A stretch of 56,624 nt of DNA from Chloroflexota bacterium. GTDB taxonomy: Bacteria > Chloroflexota > Anaerolineae > Anaerolineales > E44-bin32. The stretch is from the NCBI GenBank assembly GCA_022561215.1, contig JADFRQ010000016.1:1-56624 (forward strand), given 5' to 3'. The notes under the pieces are model-generated. The model was not told the origin of the DNA. It made no database searches and saw only the letters and a program-made list of their open reading frames with translations. The position numbers were made by a program, and so were the translations under genes. Positions 45,979 to 54,793 of the stretch are shown piece by piece (position 1 is the stretch's first letter; each line of letters starts with the position of its first letter).

Positions 45979-47067
45979 TCAGTTCTCCGGAAGGCCGCGG
46001 CGCAAGAGGTTGATCCAGTTTGATCCAAGCACGGCCTCGACTTCGCTCAGCGAGTATCCTTTTACACGTAGTGCATCCCCAATTAACTGCAGGTCGGCAA
46101 TACTTTCAATACCTGTCGGCGATTCCTCCAGGCCAAATCCACCATCGAAATCGGAGCCGATTCCAACATGCGCGGCGCTTCCAACCAGTTGACACATGTA
46201 ATCGATTTGGTCGACCACATATTCAATACTCACCGCGCTGCGCGGCGTTCCTTCATGCCAATCAGCGATTAAAAACTTATTGTAAAGTACCACACCGATC
46301 ACGCCACCGCGTTGGGCAAGTTCACGAATCACCAGGTCACTGAGATGGCGCTCAGGCCTCGAACTGCCATGGAGCAATGCGCCGGCATTGCTGTGTGATG
46401 CAATCACTACGCCGCCGTAGCCCTCCAGAGCCTGCAGTGTCGCTTCTTCCGTCATATGACTGATGTCGAGTATGAGATCCAGATCGGCCATAACTTCGAG
46501 CAATTTGCGCCCTTCATCGGTTAAGGGCCCTGGTTCATAGGTTCCACCCGAGTGCCGAGTACGGGACCATGCCAACCCCACGATTCTCAATCCACCCGCC
46601 GCCCATTCCTCCAATTCGGAAGGATCAACGATAGCATCACTTCCCTCCATCAGGAGCAGTAACCCCAGCTGACGTTTTTCAGCATCGCCTGTTACCCAAC
46701 GCTCGAGGTGCGAATCGAGATCTGCAACGTTTGTTATTAATCTAAACTTGTCGGCATGCTCTTCTACCAGCCGATGGTAAATGTCCAACTGTGCCCGATA
46801 AACCTGATTCGCCTCTTGTGAATTCGCATAGGAATTTTGGACCTGGGGGTTCAAGCGATAACGAATCGGCGTGGCAAAAAGCGTGGCGAAGACAAGTGCC
46901 ACCTGGCCTTCCAACCAGTCCGGCCAACCGAGCATCGTGTTTCCATTGTAGATGATCGTGGAGCCACCAGCTTCATGGGCACGCGTTTTCGATACCGAGC
47001 GCGTGTAGTCCCGACCGTAAGTCATCATGTTCCATGCAAGATCCTCGTGCGCGTCGACGATGATCAT
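45979..47067 (-). CDS. Membrane (renal) dipeptidase-family zinc peptidase
   Basis: 362 residues from ATG 47067, whose ATG overlaps the TGA of the upstream gene. The zinc ligands are in DAHEDLAW, LLMEGSDAI, LDISHMTEEA and VIASHSNAG. GIGSDFDGGFG is the family C-terminal hallmark. It hydrolyses dipeptides, often with a D-residue in second place. No signal peptide is seen, so the enzyme is cytosolic. Confidence 0.9.
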   Translation of the reverse strand: MIIVDAHEDLAWNMMTYGRDYTRSVSKTRAHEAGGSTIIYNGNTMLGWPDWLEGQVALVFATLFATPIRYRLNPQVQNSYANSQEANQVYRAQLDIYHRLVEEHADKFRLITNVADLDSHLERWVTGDAEKRQLGLLLLMEGSDAIVDPSELEEWAAGGLRIVGLAWSRTRHSGGTYEPGPLTDEGRKLLEVMADLDLILDISHMTEEATLQALEGYGGVVIASHSNAGALLHGSSRPERHLSDLVIRELAQRGGVIGVVLYNKFLIADWHEGTPRSAVSIEYVVDQIDYMCQLVGSAAHVGIGSDFDGGFGLEESPTGIESIADLQLIGDALRVKGYSLSEVEAVLGSNWINLLRRGLPEN

Positions 47068-48071
47068 CTTGCGTCGTGTGCCTGCTTGAGCAGCCGCTTC
47101 CAAAAATCATCTCTTTCCCCAGGATGATAGGGGTTGTAGATCATGAGACGATCCGCGAGACCCGTATAACGCTCGAGGAGGGCCTGCGCTAGATCTTCCT
47201 CGCCCGCCACCACCGCGAAGGTTTCCAGCATTTCATCATTAATCAACTCTGTCATCTCGCCCCATTTTCCACGCCGTGATAGGTTACTCAGCTGATCGGC
47301 AACCTCTTCCCAGCCATGATGAGCCATGACAGAGCGATACGTCGGCGTCGAGGCATAAAACGCGATCTGCGCACGCGCGAAATCTTCTTCAACTTTATTG
47401 GTTGCAAACATGGCCGTGATAACCAGGCTCACATCGCTGCGCGCGCGCCCGCTTTGAGCTGCACCCTGTTCAATCGCGGGAACGATAATCTCGCGCAAAT
47501 ACTTTTCCGAATGATAGGGATGTGCGTGGAAACCATCGGCGACTTCACCCGCTAAGCGCGAGAGACCCGCATTTACACCCGCAAGGTAAATGGGGATATG
47601 CGGATGGTCGATCGCACCAGGGTTAAAAAAGGGAGACATTAATGTCAACTTGAAATACTCCCCTCGGAAGTTTAATCTCTCCCCGGTCTGCCATGTCGCC
47701 CAAAGCGCACGGATCCCGGCGATTAATTCCCTGAGCTTTTTAACGGGCGACGCTGGCCACTCGAGGCCAAAACGACGCTCTATATGCGCTTTCACCTGCG
47801 TCCCAAGCCCCAGGATAAAGCGGCCGCTGGAAGCCTGCGCTAGATCCCAGGCGGTGTATGCCAGGCTCGCGGGGCTGCGTGCAAAAGCAACTGCAATCGC
47901 GGTCCCAAAATCGAGCCTCTGACTGTGTTCGGCAACCAAGGCAAGCGGCATGAAGGGACTATGTAGGGTTTCCGAAGACCAGATAGCGTCAAATCCAATG
48001 CTCTCTGCATGACGAGTAAATTCGGGGATCTCGCGCAACGAAGTCGGTGGAATAATGCCATCAAATTGCAT
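47064..48071 (-). CDS. LLM-class F420-dependent oxidoreductase
   Basis: 335 residues with the luciferase-like TIM barrel: HAESIGFDAIWSSETLHSPF, RLDFGTAIAVAFARSP, SGRFILGLGTQVKAHIERRFG and ADGFHAHPYHSEKYL. The pattern fits the F420 branch more than the FMN branch, but the cofactor is inferred. AAGGAG lies before the ATG. It is coupled to the dipeptidase. Substrate unknown. Confidence 0.87.
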   Translation of the reverse strand: MQFDGIIPPTSLREIPEFTRHAESIGFDAIWSSETLHSPFMPLALVAEHSQRLDFGTAIAVAFARSPASLAYTAWDLAQASSGRFILGLGTQVKAHIERRFGLEWPASPVKKLRELIAGIRALWATWQTGERLNFRGEYFKLTLMSPFFNPGAIDHPHIPIYLAGVNAGLSRLAGEVADGFHAHPYHSEKYLREIIVPAIEQGAAQSGRARSDVSLVITAMFATNKVEEDFARAQIAFYASTPTYRSVMAHHGWEEVADQLSNLSRRGKWGEMTELINDEMLETFAVVAGEEDLAQALLERYTGLADRLMIYNPYHPGERDDFWKRLLKQAHDAR

Positions 48072-48148
48072 TGCGTTCTCTCCTTGCTCTGGCGCTCATA
48101 TTGGAAACCGAGATCGCTTGAACGATATGAAGTTCAAATTAAGTAATC

Positions 48149-48346
48149 GTGACGTTAACAACATACCTGCAGGAAATTCCCACCACAGACGAGAAAGCAC
48201 CCCTGCTTTTAGCTCCTGCCCCGTCGGTATTGTACTATCTCCCTCACTTGCAGCCGCAACATTTATCGCGGTTCCATCTACAGCGCAAGGGATTCTGGCC
48301 AGGCCAGCCTTGTGATATAGTCCATTTCGGGCAGGTTATGCAATAA
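48149..48346 (+). CDS. Weak candidate small ORF, 65 aa
   Basis: A GTG-started frame (MTLTTYLQEIPTTDEKAP to HFGQVMQ) fills most of the gap 48072-48370 and ends 24 bp before the aldolase. There is no SD and no recognised family. It may be chance, but the composition is natural and the gap has nothing else. Confidence 0.25.
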   Translation: MTLTTYLQEIPTTDEKAPLLLAPAPSVLYYLPHLQPQHLSRFHLQRKGFWPGQPCDIVHFGQVMQ

Positions 48347-48370
48347 CGAGAACAAGCAGAGGAGGCCTTG

Positions 48371-49186
48371 GTGAATGACTTGATGGAGTCAATTCCCGAG
48401 CTTGAGGATGCCAGCCAGGTATGCCATTGGCTGGCGAGTTGGAAATGGTCTGAAGCAGCAGGTGGAAATTTTTCTATCCGCATCGATGAGCTGCCGGAAA
48501 ATATTCAACATTTGTCAGGAAAAACGCCACGATCGCTGCCGCGTGCCGTTCCCGTTTTGGGGGGAACGTATTTGCTCCTGACTGGAAAAGGTGCCCGCGC
48601 ACGTGAAATCGCCGCGCGCGTGGAAGAAGGGGTAGGACTGTATTGGATTCTTAAAGGTGGGGAGGAGTTTGTGTCATTATGGGGCAACGATGAACCCACC
48701 AGCGAACTACATGCCCACCTCGCTATCCACGAAATGCTGCGCCAGGTACGCCCCGGGCATCACGCCATCCTGCATAGCCATCCCACCAATCTGATCGCTT
48801 TAACACATATCCCGGAAATGCGCGATAGCTCACACCTTAGCGACCTGCTCCTGCGTATGCAATCCGAAGCGCGCATTCATCTACCCGCTGGGCTGGCGTA
48901 CGTCCCTTTTGATCTTCCGGGATCCGACGCGCTTGGCGAGGCAACAGCCCAGGCCTTGCGCAAGACAAATGTGGCGCTGTGGCATATGCATGGCGCCATC
49001 GCCACGGGGGAGTCCATCTCGCAGGCACTGGACTATCTTGAGATTGTGGACAAGGCGGCGCAGATTTACTGGAGGCTGGTTTCCTCGGGGATCAAACCCA
49101 GCGGCATGACGGACGAACATCTCAGACAATCGCTCGAACACTTTGGATTGTGGGAGCAATACAATCAAGCGCGCTATTCAAAATGA
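48371..49186 (+). CDS. RhaD-like class II aldolase
   Basis: 271 residues from GTG 48371, with GGAGG five bases before it. It resembles rhamnulose-1-phosphate aldolase in length and layout: SEAAGGNFSIRI, the catalytic Glu in PTSELHAHLAIH, the zinc ligands HSHP and HMHGA. Class II aldolases cleave sugar phosphates with a zinc ion. No rhamnose pathway genes are nearby, so the substrate is open. Confidence 0.85.
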   Translation: MNDLMESIPELEDASQVCHWLASWKWSEAAGGNFSIRIDELPENIQHLSGKTPRSLPRAVPVLGGTYLLLTGKGARAREIAARVEEGVGLYWILKGGEEFVSLWGNDEPTSELHAHLAIHEMLRQVRPGHHAILHSHPTNLIALTHIPEMRDSSHLSDLLLRMQSEARIHLPAGLAYVPFDLPGSDALGEATAQALRKTNVALWHMHGAIATGESISQALDYLEIVDKAAQIYWRLVSSGIKPSGMTDEHLRQSLEHFGLWEQYNQARYSK

Positions 49187-49453
49187 AGGCATTAACTGAG
49201 TTAGGCTGCTGCTGCGCACGATCGAGTACGAAAACATAATTTTATTGTGGATTCTGATTAGGTTTTCCCGATTGCCGGATCAAAGCCTACTGCGCGCGGG
49301 AGAATTTTTTGGGGATGTTTCACAGGAAATTATCGTTGCGTGCACCTGTGGCGAGTTGGAAAACGATGATCTGCGAGGAAAGTTCTCCATCGGCCATCAG
49401 GATCTCTCGAGAGCCTGGGTAACCATAAACCTTTGCGCATAGAAATTTGCCCT

Positions 49454-49792
49454 CTACCCTATGCGCGCGCCGAGCTCCACCTCTCCATCAGGCTGGAGCA
49501 ATTTCATCGAGCCGTCAGCGTTTACGGCAGCCAGAATCAGCACTTCCGAGCGATGCGTGGCGATCTGTTTCGGCGGAAAATTGGTGACCGCCACAATGAG
49601 ACGACCCATTAATTCCTGGAGTTGATAAAGATTTCGAATAGCGACGGATGATTTCTTTACACCAATATTTTTTCCGAAATCGACATGTACCCAAAAGGAT
49701 GGATTACGCGCTTCCGGAAATTCTTCCACCGAAATAATCTTGCCCACGCGCATTTCGACTGCATTAAATTCCTGCCAGCTAATGCGCTCCAT
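49454..49792 (-). CDS. csaA: CsaA-like tRNA-binding-domain protein
   Basis: 112 residues forming a single EMAPII-type tRNA-binding domain: FNAVEMRVGKIISVEEFPEAR, the central VDFG, IVAVTNFPPKQIA and the C-terminal VLILAAV. CsaA is a homodimeric protein with export-chaperone activity reported in Bacillus. Its start lies within the end of the next gene (14-base overlap). Confidence 0.85.
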   Translation of the reverse strand: MERISWQEFNAVEMRVGKIISVEEFPEARNPSFWVHVDFGKNIGVKKSSVAIRNLYQLQELMGRLIVAVTNFPPKQIATHRSEVLILAAVNADGSMKLLQPDGEVELGARIG

Positions 49793-50495
49793 ATTCTGCT
49801 CCTCTGCGCTGGCCCATATCCACCATCACCCTGCCAACGGAGCGGCGTACGAACCCGCTTGGATCAACGCGCAGGTTAATCCAGGTTATGCGCTTCCACA
49901 CTTGAGACTCATACGCCAGGAAACGGACTTCCCCTCTGCTCCCTGGGGACATCTCGACGAAGGGCTCGAAATTTGCTGGGCGATCGATGCGTTTTGCGAT
50001 CTCCCCCGCCTTGCGCATCCAATTTTCGAAGCTGGCGCGTGAAAAAATCGGCTGCATGCTCAGCCAGTCATTTTCCTTCGCCTCGGATTTTGTAGCCCAA
50101 AGCTCTTTAATAAAGATCGCGTATTCAAATACGCCTATTACCGTCGAGGGGTAGGTCAGATGGCGATATAGGGTTTGGATTTCGATGGGGATCGCCTGTG
50201 CACTTTCGCGCATCCCAATCAGCTGATCACGCGCGATCGCCGCCAGGGTATTGGGAATTGCATCATCCTCCTTCGGTCGCGCATAGGGCCAAATCCAACG
50301 CGAGTTTGGTCCGCCCATCGGAAGGTAATCGAGCACATAACCTTCGGAGAGTTTTACATTGGGAAAAATTCGAATGAGCTGACGGAGGTCTTCAGGGCGA
50401 TGATGCCGTGGCCAGGCCCTTCGCAATCGGCTCATGGAGGTAAACAATCGCTCGGCGAGTGCCCCTGGAAATTTCCGTTCTTGCTCGCGCTTCAT
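49779..50495 (-). CDS. Protein of unknown function, 238 aa
   Basis: No family is recognised. The sequence has no signal peptide or membrane segment. It is Arg- and Trp-rich and carries a repeat-free mixed fold (LSEGYVLDYLPMGGPNSRWIWPYARP near residue 50, then mostly helical stretches). The frame is long, with normal composition, and overlaps csaA, so it is likely real. It is 97 bp beyond the lipA terminator. Confidence 0.65.
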   Translation of the reverse strand: MKREQERKFPGALAERLFTSMSRLRRAWPRHHRPEDLRQLIRIFPNVKLSEGYVLDYLPMGGPNSRWIWPYARPKEDDAIPNTLAAIARDQLIGMRESAQAIPIEIQTLYRHLTYPSTVIGVFEYAIFIKELWATKSEAKENDWLSMQPIFSRASFENWMRKAGEIAKRIDRPANFEPFVEMSPGSRGEVRFLAYESQVWKRITWINLRVDPSGFVRRSVGRVMVDMGQRRGAEYGAH

Positions 50496-50591
50496 CTTCT
50501 AGACCCCTGGGATGATTCTTGTGGGCTGCCGAGTTGCAACCACGCAAGAATGAAGTTAATCGATTGTCATCGGGACTTCCCCATCCATCCA

Positions 50592-50626
50592 GAAAAAAAC
50601 CCCTGGGGCAGAACACCCCGGGGGTC
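50592..50626 (-). terminator. Intrinsic terminator after lipA
   Basis: On the minus strand ACCCCCGGGGTG, a short TTC loop and the complement with one bulge are followed by seven T. It begins 18 bases after the lipA stop. Confidence 0.9.
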
Positions 50627-50643
50627 TTGTAGGACTGGCCAAA

Positions 50644-51573
50644 TTACCTATCGTACAATTTTCGATGGACGATGCTCAATTCCCGAACCTGTCTCTCGGC
50701 GTGATAGGAAGAACGCACGAGCGGTCCGCTCTCGACCCAGCGAAAACCAATCCCCATCCCATAGCTTTTAAGTTCAAGGAATTCATCGGGGTGATAGTAG
50801 CGGTCAATCGGTAGGTGATTTTTGGAAGGCTGCAGGTATTGGCCGATGGTCAGAATCTCGACCCCCCAGGTCCGCAAGTCTCGCATGGTCGATTTTACTT
50901 CTTGCACCGTCTCACCCAGGCCGAGCATGATGCCCGATTTGGTAAGTACTTCGGGGTCGAGTACCTTGGCATTGCGAAGCGTCGCCGCGGCCCACTCATA
51001 ATGATCCTGCGGTTGAACTTTGCGGAAGAGGCGCGGCACTGTCTCGACATTGTGATTTAAAATTTCGGGTCGCGCATCCATTACGATTTTCAAAGCATCG
51101 ATCGAGCCTTTGAAATCAGGGATTAGGACTTCAATCGAGCAGCCAGCGTGGATTATGCGAATACGCTTGATCACCATGGCGAAAATAGGCGCCCCCCCAT
51201 CTTTGCGCTCATCACGGTTGACGCTGGTGATCACCGCATGACGCAGCCCCATCGATTTTATCGCTTGCGCGACGCGCTCCGGCTCAAGCCAATCGAGAGG
51301 CGAGGGGCGACCGGTTTTTATATCGCAGAAGCCACAAGAACGTGTGCACGTATCCCCCATCATCAGGAAGGTCGCCGTGCCCGACCCCCAACATTCGCCA
51401 ATATTGGGACACATCGCTTCTTCGCAAACGGTGTGTAGATTTTTGGCGCGCATCATGCTGCGCAATTTTTCATACGTATCGCCCGAAGGCGCGCGCACCT
51501 TGATCCACTCCGGACGACGTCCTGGGCTGGGCTTTCGTTCCTGAACTAAAGTTTCCTGTTCACGCATGATCAC
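50644..51573 (-). CDS. lipA: Lipoyl synthase (radical SAM)
   Basis: 309 residues. The auxiliary cluster motif C-x4-C-x5-C is in [14 protein letters not shown]. The radical SAM motif C-x3-C-x2-C is in [43 protein letters not shown] and the C-terminal RSSYHAER are typical. It inserts two sulfurs into octanoyl chains on lipoyl domains. No lipB lies next to it. The next 430 bp (51574-52003) hold no gene, but a palindrome and the start of the cassette array. Confidence 0.95.
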   Translation of the reverse strand: MIMREQETLVQERKPSPGRRPEWIKVRAPSGDTYEKLRSMMRAKNLHTVCEEAMCPNIGECWGSGTATFLMMGDTCTRSCGFCDIKTGRPSPLDWLEPERVAQAIKSMGLRHAVITSVNRDERKDGGAPIFAMVIKRIRIIHAGCSIEVLIPDFKGSIDALKIVMDARPEILNHNVETVPRLFRKVQPQDHYEWAAATLRNAKVLDPEVLTKSGIMLGLGETVQEVKSTMRDLRTWGVEILTIGQYLQPSKNHLPIDRYYHPDEFLELKSYGMGIGFRWVESGPLVRSSYHAERQVRELSIVHRKLYDR

Positions 51574-51868
51574 CTGCTTCGAAGGAGATTCTACACTATT
51601 CCATTGCTCAGCGAATGAACATTGCTACCGATCAGACAGCAAATTCGGACGCAAAATCGCGGTGTCACGTTCCAACAACTCTGCACTTGGAACTGTGTGC
51701 TATCCTGCTTGAGAAAATATCAACTGACAGGATAGGAAATTTTCTTGTGTGATGCAAATGAGAATTCTTTCATTTTTGCAAAAGGGCTGTGCTATTTAAA
51801 CATTCTTTTTTGAATAGCGTACTTTACGGAGGAATATGCCGACTCGTTTCCAGAATATCTCATTTATT

Positions 51869-51891
51869 GGATAATATCCGGATAGTTATCC
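51869..51891. repeat. 23-bp near-perfect palindrome before the cassette array
   Basis: GGATAA and TTATCC are the outer arms, with an inner TATCCGGATA; only one base pair breaks full symmetry. It ends 12 bp before the first core site GTTAGGC. It might be a recombinase or repressor site. It is not a dif site, whose arms are 6 bp apart. Confidence 0.6.
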
Positions 51892-51903
51892 AGAGAATCA
51901 TTA

Positions 51904-51910
51904 GTTAGGC
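51904..51910 (+). other. Core recombination site at the array's left border (attI-like or attC remnant)
   Basis: GTTAGGC fits the integron core GTTRRRY and is identical to the R' core of the two attC sites downstream. No matching 5' arm is found upstream, so it is not a full attC. It could be a relic of attI. No integrase gene lies to the left. Confidence 0.5.
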
Positions 51911-51946
51911 GGCCAATAAGGTACATCTTTGGGCCCAGCATCCACA

Positions 51947-51975
51947 TTGACACACATGGCACCCCGTGGTATCTT
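51947..51975 (+). promoter_or_regulatory. Promoter of mazEF
   Basis: A perfect TTGACA at 51947-51952, a 17-bp spacer and TATCTT at 51970-51975. Transcription from about 51982 gives a short leader with AAGGAGG before the ATG. The promoter is inside the cassette. Confidence 0.75.
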
Positions 51976-51987
51976 CATTGTAGATAC
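51969..51987 (+). promoter_or_regulatory. Operator palindrome over the mazEF -10
   Basis: GTATCT, seven bases, AGATAC. The inverted repeat covers the -10 and the start region, the usual place where MazE/MazF complexes repress their own operon. Confidence 0.55.
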
Positions 51988-52003
51988 TTAAGGAGGTCAT
52001 TCG

Positions 52004-52246
52004 ATGAAAACCAAAGTGCAGAAGTGGGGCAACAGCCTTGCGGTTCGCATTCCAAAGCCCTTTGCGGAAGAGCTCGGGCTTGAACCGCATACCCCCGTTG
52101 AGGTGACCGTGGAGGAGGGGAAGTTGGTTGTCTCACGGTCGCAACCCTCTTCGATGAGCCTGGAGCACCTCGTTAAGGGGATTACTCCGGACAATCTTCA
52201 TCGAGAAGTCGATACGGGAACCGCAGTGGGGAATGAAGCGTGGTAA
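52004..52246 (+). CDS. mazE: MazE-like antitoxin (AbrB fold)
   Basis: 80 residues. The N-terminus MKTKVQKWGNSLAVRIPKPF is the classic SpoVT/AbrB swapped-hairpin DNA-binding fold of MazE. The C-terminal half is the part that wraps the toxin. AAGGAGG lies seven bases before the ATG. Its end overlaps the toxin start by seven bases. The pair is the first cassette of the array; such modules are commonly found in integron cassettes as stabilisers. Confidence 0.92.
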   Translation: MKTKVQKWGNSLAVRIPKPFAEELGLEPHTPVEVTVEEGKLVVSRSQPSSMSLEHLVKGITPDNLHREVDTGTAVGNEAW

Positions 52247-52584
52247 GGAAGAAGGTGTATGTTCCGGACCGGTCCCATGCTGTGTGGATATCGCTAAATC
52301 CCCAGGCTGGGCACGAGCAGGCAGGTCGTCGCCCAGCTGTTGTGTTATCCCCGCGAAGCTACAATGCCAAGGTCGGCTTGGCGCTCTTTTGTCCTATCAC
52401 CAGCCAGGTCAAGGGCTATCCGTTTGAGGTGCGGATTCCCGAGGGCTTGGAGGTTGGCGGTGTGGTTCTGTCGGATCAGATCAAGAACCTTGATTGGCGG
52501 GCCAGGCGAGCAGAGTTCATTTGTGATCTACCAAGATCAACTATCGGGGAAGTGATCGCTAAAGCACGTGCCCTGCTCGATTGA
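52240..52584 (+). CDS. mazF: MazF-like mRNA endoribonuclease toxin
   Basis: 114 residues from GTG 52240. PDRSHAVWISLNPQAGHEQAGRRPAVVLSP is the family's N-terminal signature with the catalytic Arg/Thr-type region, and VVLSDQIKNLDWRARRAEF the C-terminal one. MazF cuts mRNA at short motifs when MazE is degraded. It ends 21 bp before the R'' box of the attC site, as expected for a cassette. Confidence 0.93.
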   Translation: MVRKKVYVPDRSHAVWISLNPQAGHEQAGRRPAVVLSPRSYNAKVGLALFCPITSQVKGYPFEVRIPEGLEVGGVVLSDQIKNLDWRARRAEFICDLPRSTIGEVIAKARALLD

Positions 52585-52605
52585 GAGGGAGAAGGGGTGT
52601 TGGCC

Positions 52606-52696
52606 GCCGAACAACTCGCTGCATCTGACCGGGGATGCGAGCCGTTTTGATGTCGAGTAATCCTAACCCTGGCAGATGAGCTCGAGGCCGTTAGGC
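52606..52696 (+). other. attC site 1 (complete)
   Basis: The 5' end GCCGAAC is R'' and the 3' end GTTAGGC is R'. The arms pair: CTCG, CT, CATCTG and CC on the left match the complement of the right. Two bases on the left arm, G and A, stay unpaired, as is known for attC. The site follows mazF closely and ends its cassette. Confidence 0.85.
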
Positions 52697-52765
52697 ATCT
52701 CCAAGAACCAGTTCGACAGGTGACCGTACCCATGTTGATATCTTGGGATAGGAGAGTCTGAGCCC

Positions 52766-53194
52766 ATGCTTGGAATGAAGGCTTACAGCCAGGATTACAT
52801 CGACGCTTGCCGCGCGAGGGTCGATAATGACCTGCGTACTTACCAAAAGCAGGTAGGCAAGGCTCCATTCAAGGAATTCGAGGCTCGCTTCTTCAACGAC
52901 CAAGTTCTTCTCCTGGACTACATGTTTGTGCACCGGCTCTCGGGTATCGAGGGTAAGGATGGCAATCCGTTGAACGAAGTTCGCGTCCTATGCAACTCGC
53001 TCTTGCTCAACCAAGGCAAGCTGCAGGTCGACAAGCTCACAGGGTGGCCGAGCTCTGCAGTCTCTTCGCTCACCCTTCCGCCGGAGAAGTCGTTGCTGGG
53101 GCTCGAGATGGGTGACGACATAAATCTGAGTGAAGACGACTTCGTGCGACTATCAAAGGCTTTCTTCGCGGAGATTGAGATGAAATATACGTGA
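52766..53194 (+). CDS. Conserved-looking protein of unknown function (cassette 2)
   Basis: 142 residues from ATG 52766, with AGGAGAG nine bases before it. Mostly helical and acidic; the stretch FVHRLSGIEGKDGNPLNEVRVLCNSLL and the end SLLGLEMGDDINLSEDDFVRLSKAFFAEIE look like those of small proteins I recall from actinobacterial genomes, without a known role. No signal peptide or membrane segment. It starts 70 bp after attC 1, so it fills the second cassette. The 350 bp after it contain no other supported gene. Confidence 0.75.
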   Translation: MLGMKAYSQDYIDACRARVDNDLRTYQKQVGKAPFKEFEARFFNDQVLLLDYMFVHRLSGIEGKDGNPLNEVRVLCNSLLLNQGKLQVDKLTGWPSSAVSSLTLPPEKSLLGLEMGDDINLSEDDFVRLSKAFFAEIEMKYT

Positions 53195-53537
53195 GCCGCA
53201 TCAAAGCGGGGTCTCCATGTCCTTGGCTTCAACAGAATCTTGGCGATGCATAACAACTTCCATGAGAAGGCATAAATTGTCAAGGGTCGACGTGGCGACC
53301 ATTCTCTCTTGTCCGCACTAGCCCACATCCATTCGTCTCACTTCCATCCGCACTCTAAGTGGGCTCATTTCATAAGCCCGGTGCCCATTGGTGTTCGTTC
53401 CAGTGGTGTGCGGCGATGAGATAAAACCTCATCGCCTGGGAGAATGGAGTAACCATTCTCCATGTAAATAACCGGAAGAATTGGCCTGTCATCTGCAACT
53501 TCAGTTGTTAGCTTAGCCTGTGCAGAGCACAGGCGTC

Positions 53538-53547
53538 GCCCGAACAA
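53538..53547 (+). other. attC site 2, left fragment (R'' box)
   Basis: GCCCGAACAA resembles GCCGAACAA at the start of attC 1. It is separated from the rest of the site by the IS110-type element. CAA at 53545-53547 and again at 54791-54793 may be a target duplication. Confidence 0.5.
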
Positions 53548-54790
53548 GACGTAGACTAGATAATGTTGAGCGTGATCGCTCGGTCTATTCCTGGATCATG
53601 TCGATGAATTTCTCCTCTTGCGAATAGTTTTCCATCACGAATTCAAACAACTGCCAAAAGGGCTGGCACAGCTTCATTGCTCTGCGCATGGTGATAAACC
53701 TCGCCGTTTTTCCAGAGATGGTGAAGCAGCACGGCCAGCTTTCTGGCCACCGCAACGACGGCGCGCTTTTTGGCGTTTCTGCAACCGCGCTCGGCGAGCC
53801 GCAGTCCCCACCTGCGCAAGTCGCAGTCCGGTCCGAAGGGCCCGAGGATGTACTGGGCAGATGAGACGAGCAAGCGGCGCAGGAAGGTGTTCGTGATGCG
53901 CAGCTGGGGATCGCGATCTCCGGATTGATCTCGCTTGGGGACCAGACCGATCGCGGGTCCGTGTCTTGAGGAAGCGCTGCGGATCCTCCAGGGTGAGGGT
54001 ATAAGGTAAGTGGTCCCACGCCGCTGACATTGCGCAGCAGTTTCGTTTCCGGGTACTTGCTCTCGCAGAGAGCTTCGATCTGTCGATCATAGGTGCGGAT
54101 CTGCCGGGAGAGAGAAGCGATGGTATCGAGAATGGGGATCAGAGCCGGCTGCAGCGGTTCAGGGATAGCGGAGGCAACTTTTTTAGCGAAGGTATTGGCG
54201 GAGCAGGATGGCGGCTCAAGGGCAAAAGCCTTGAGCTTGGCAGGAATATGGCAAGCTTCGCATGCATGGTATTCTGCAGGCATCAGGGAATAATGCGAGA
54301 GCGATCACGCGATCGTAATACGGACAGGTCGGCTTGCGCCTGGGGTGAGCGATGGTGAATAGGGGAGAGCAAGCTAGGATCCAGACGGGCCAGGCGCGCG
54401 AGGATGGGCGCGGTCCCCTTTACGAGGGTTGTCGTAAATGGCTCGCAGCTTGCGGGCATTGGCAACAATAACCTCGTGCCCTAATTCACGGAGAAGATGG
54501 CTAACCCAGCGGGATTGTGCTCCGACTTCCATGGCAACCCTGCACGGAGAAAGGCTGGAGAACTTTCTCTGGAAGGCGGATTTACTTGTGGGCAAACGGG
54601 TTTCTTCAATCACTTCACCATCCTGATCGAGGATTATGATGTAGGAGAATCTGTCCCCTAGGTCCAGTCCGATAAAAATAGTGCTATTCTTATGGGTATC
54701 TCCTTTTTTGGCAGCTGCGAAAGTAGACTGCGCGTATTTGGTGAGCTCATAATACGGTATCACGTGAGGGAGGTGCCGGCCTTCTCATCC
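53548..54790 (-). mobile_element. IS110-family insertion sequence, decayed (about 1.24 kb)
   Basis: The borders are inferred from the point where attC 2 is interrupted: left R''-like fragment to 53547, right arm from 54791. The size of about 1,243 bp fits IS110 elements. It has no long terminal inverted repeats, which is also normal for this family. It carries one transposase reading frame, broken, on the minus strand. Members of the IS1111-attC group are known to target attC sites. Confidence 0.65.
53585..54763 (-). pseudogene. IS110-family transposase, frameshifted
   Basis: Pieces in three frames together give one IS110 transposase. The N-terminal DEDD RuvC-like domain (FIGLDLGDRFSYIIILD, then RVAMEVGAQSRWVSHLL) lies at 54374-54763. 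A short middle piece (ILARLARLDPSLLSP) is in another frame at 54283-54468, and the transposase IS116/IS110/IS902 C-terminal region (IPILDTIASLSRQIRTYDRQIEAL, ETKLLRNVSGVGPLT) at 53585-54283. The catalytic Ser region near the C-terminus is scrambled. At least two frameshifts make it inactive. Confidence 0.85.
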
Positions 54791-54793
54791 CAA

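Noticed and set aside
51869-51891. dif-like chromosome dimer site
   Set aside because: The ATAA and TTAT arms are 11 bases apart instead of 6, and the outer bases do not fit XerC/XerD arms.
53249-53514. Possible extra attC (GCATAAC to GTTAGCT)
   Set aside because: Only about eight bases pair, GTTAGCT does not fit GTTRRRY, and 266 bp is too long for an attC.
53365-53547. Minus-strand ORF (about 60 codons) in the tail of cassette 2
   Set aside because: No SD and no family; its frame runs on into the IS end, and a reversed cassette gene would be rare. Kept only as a possibility.
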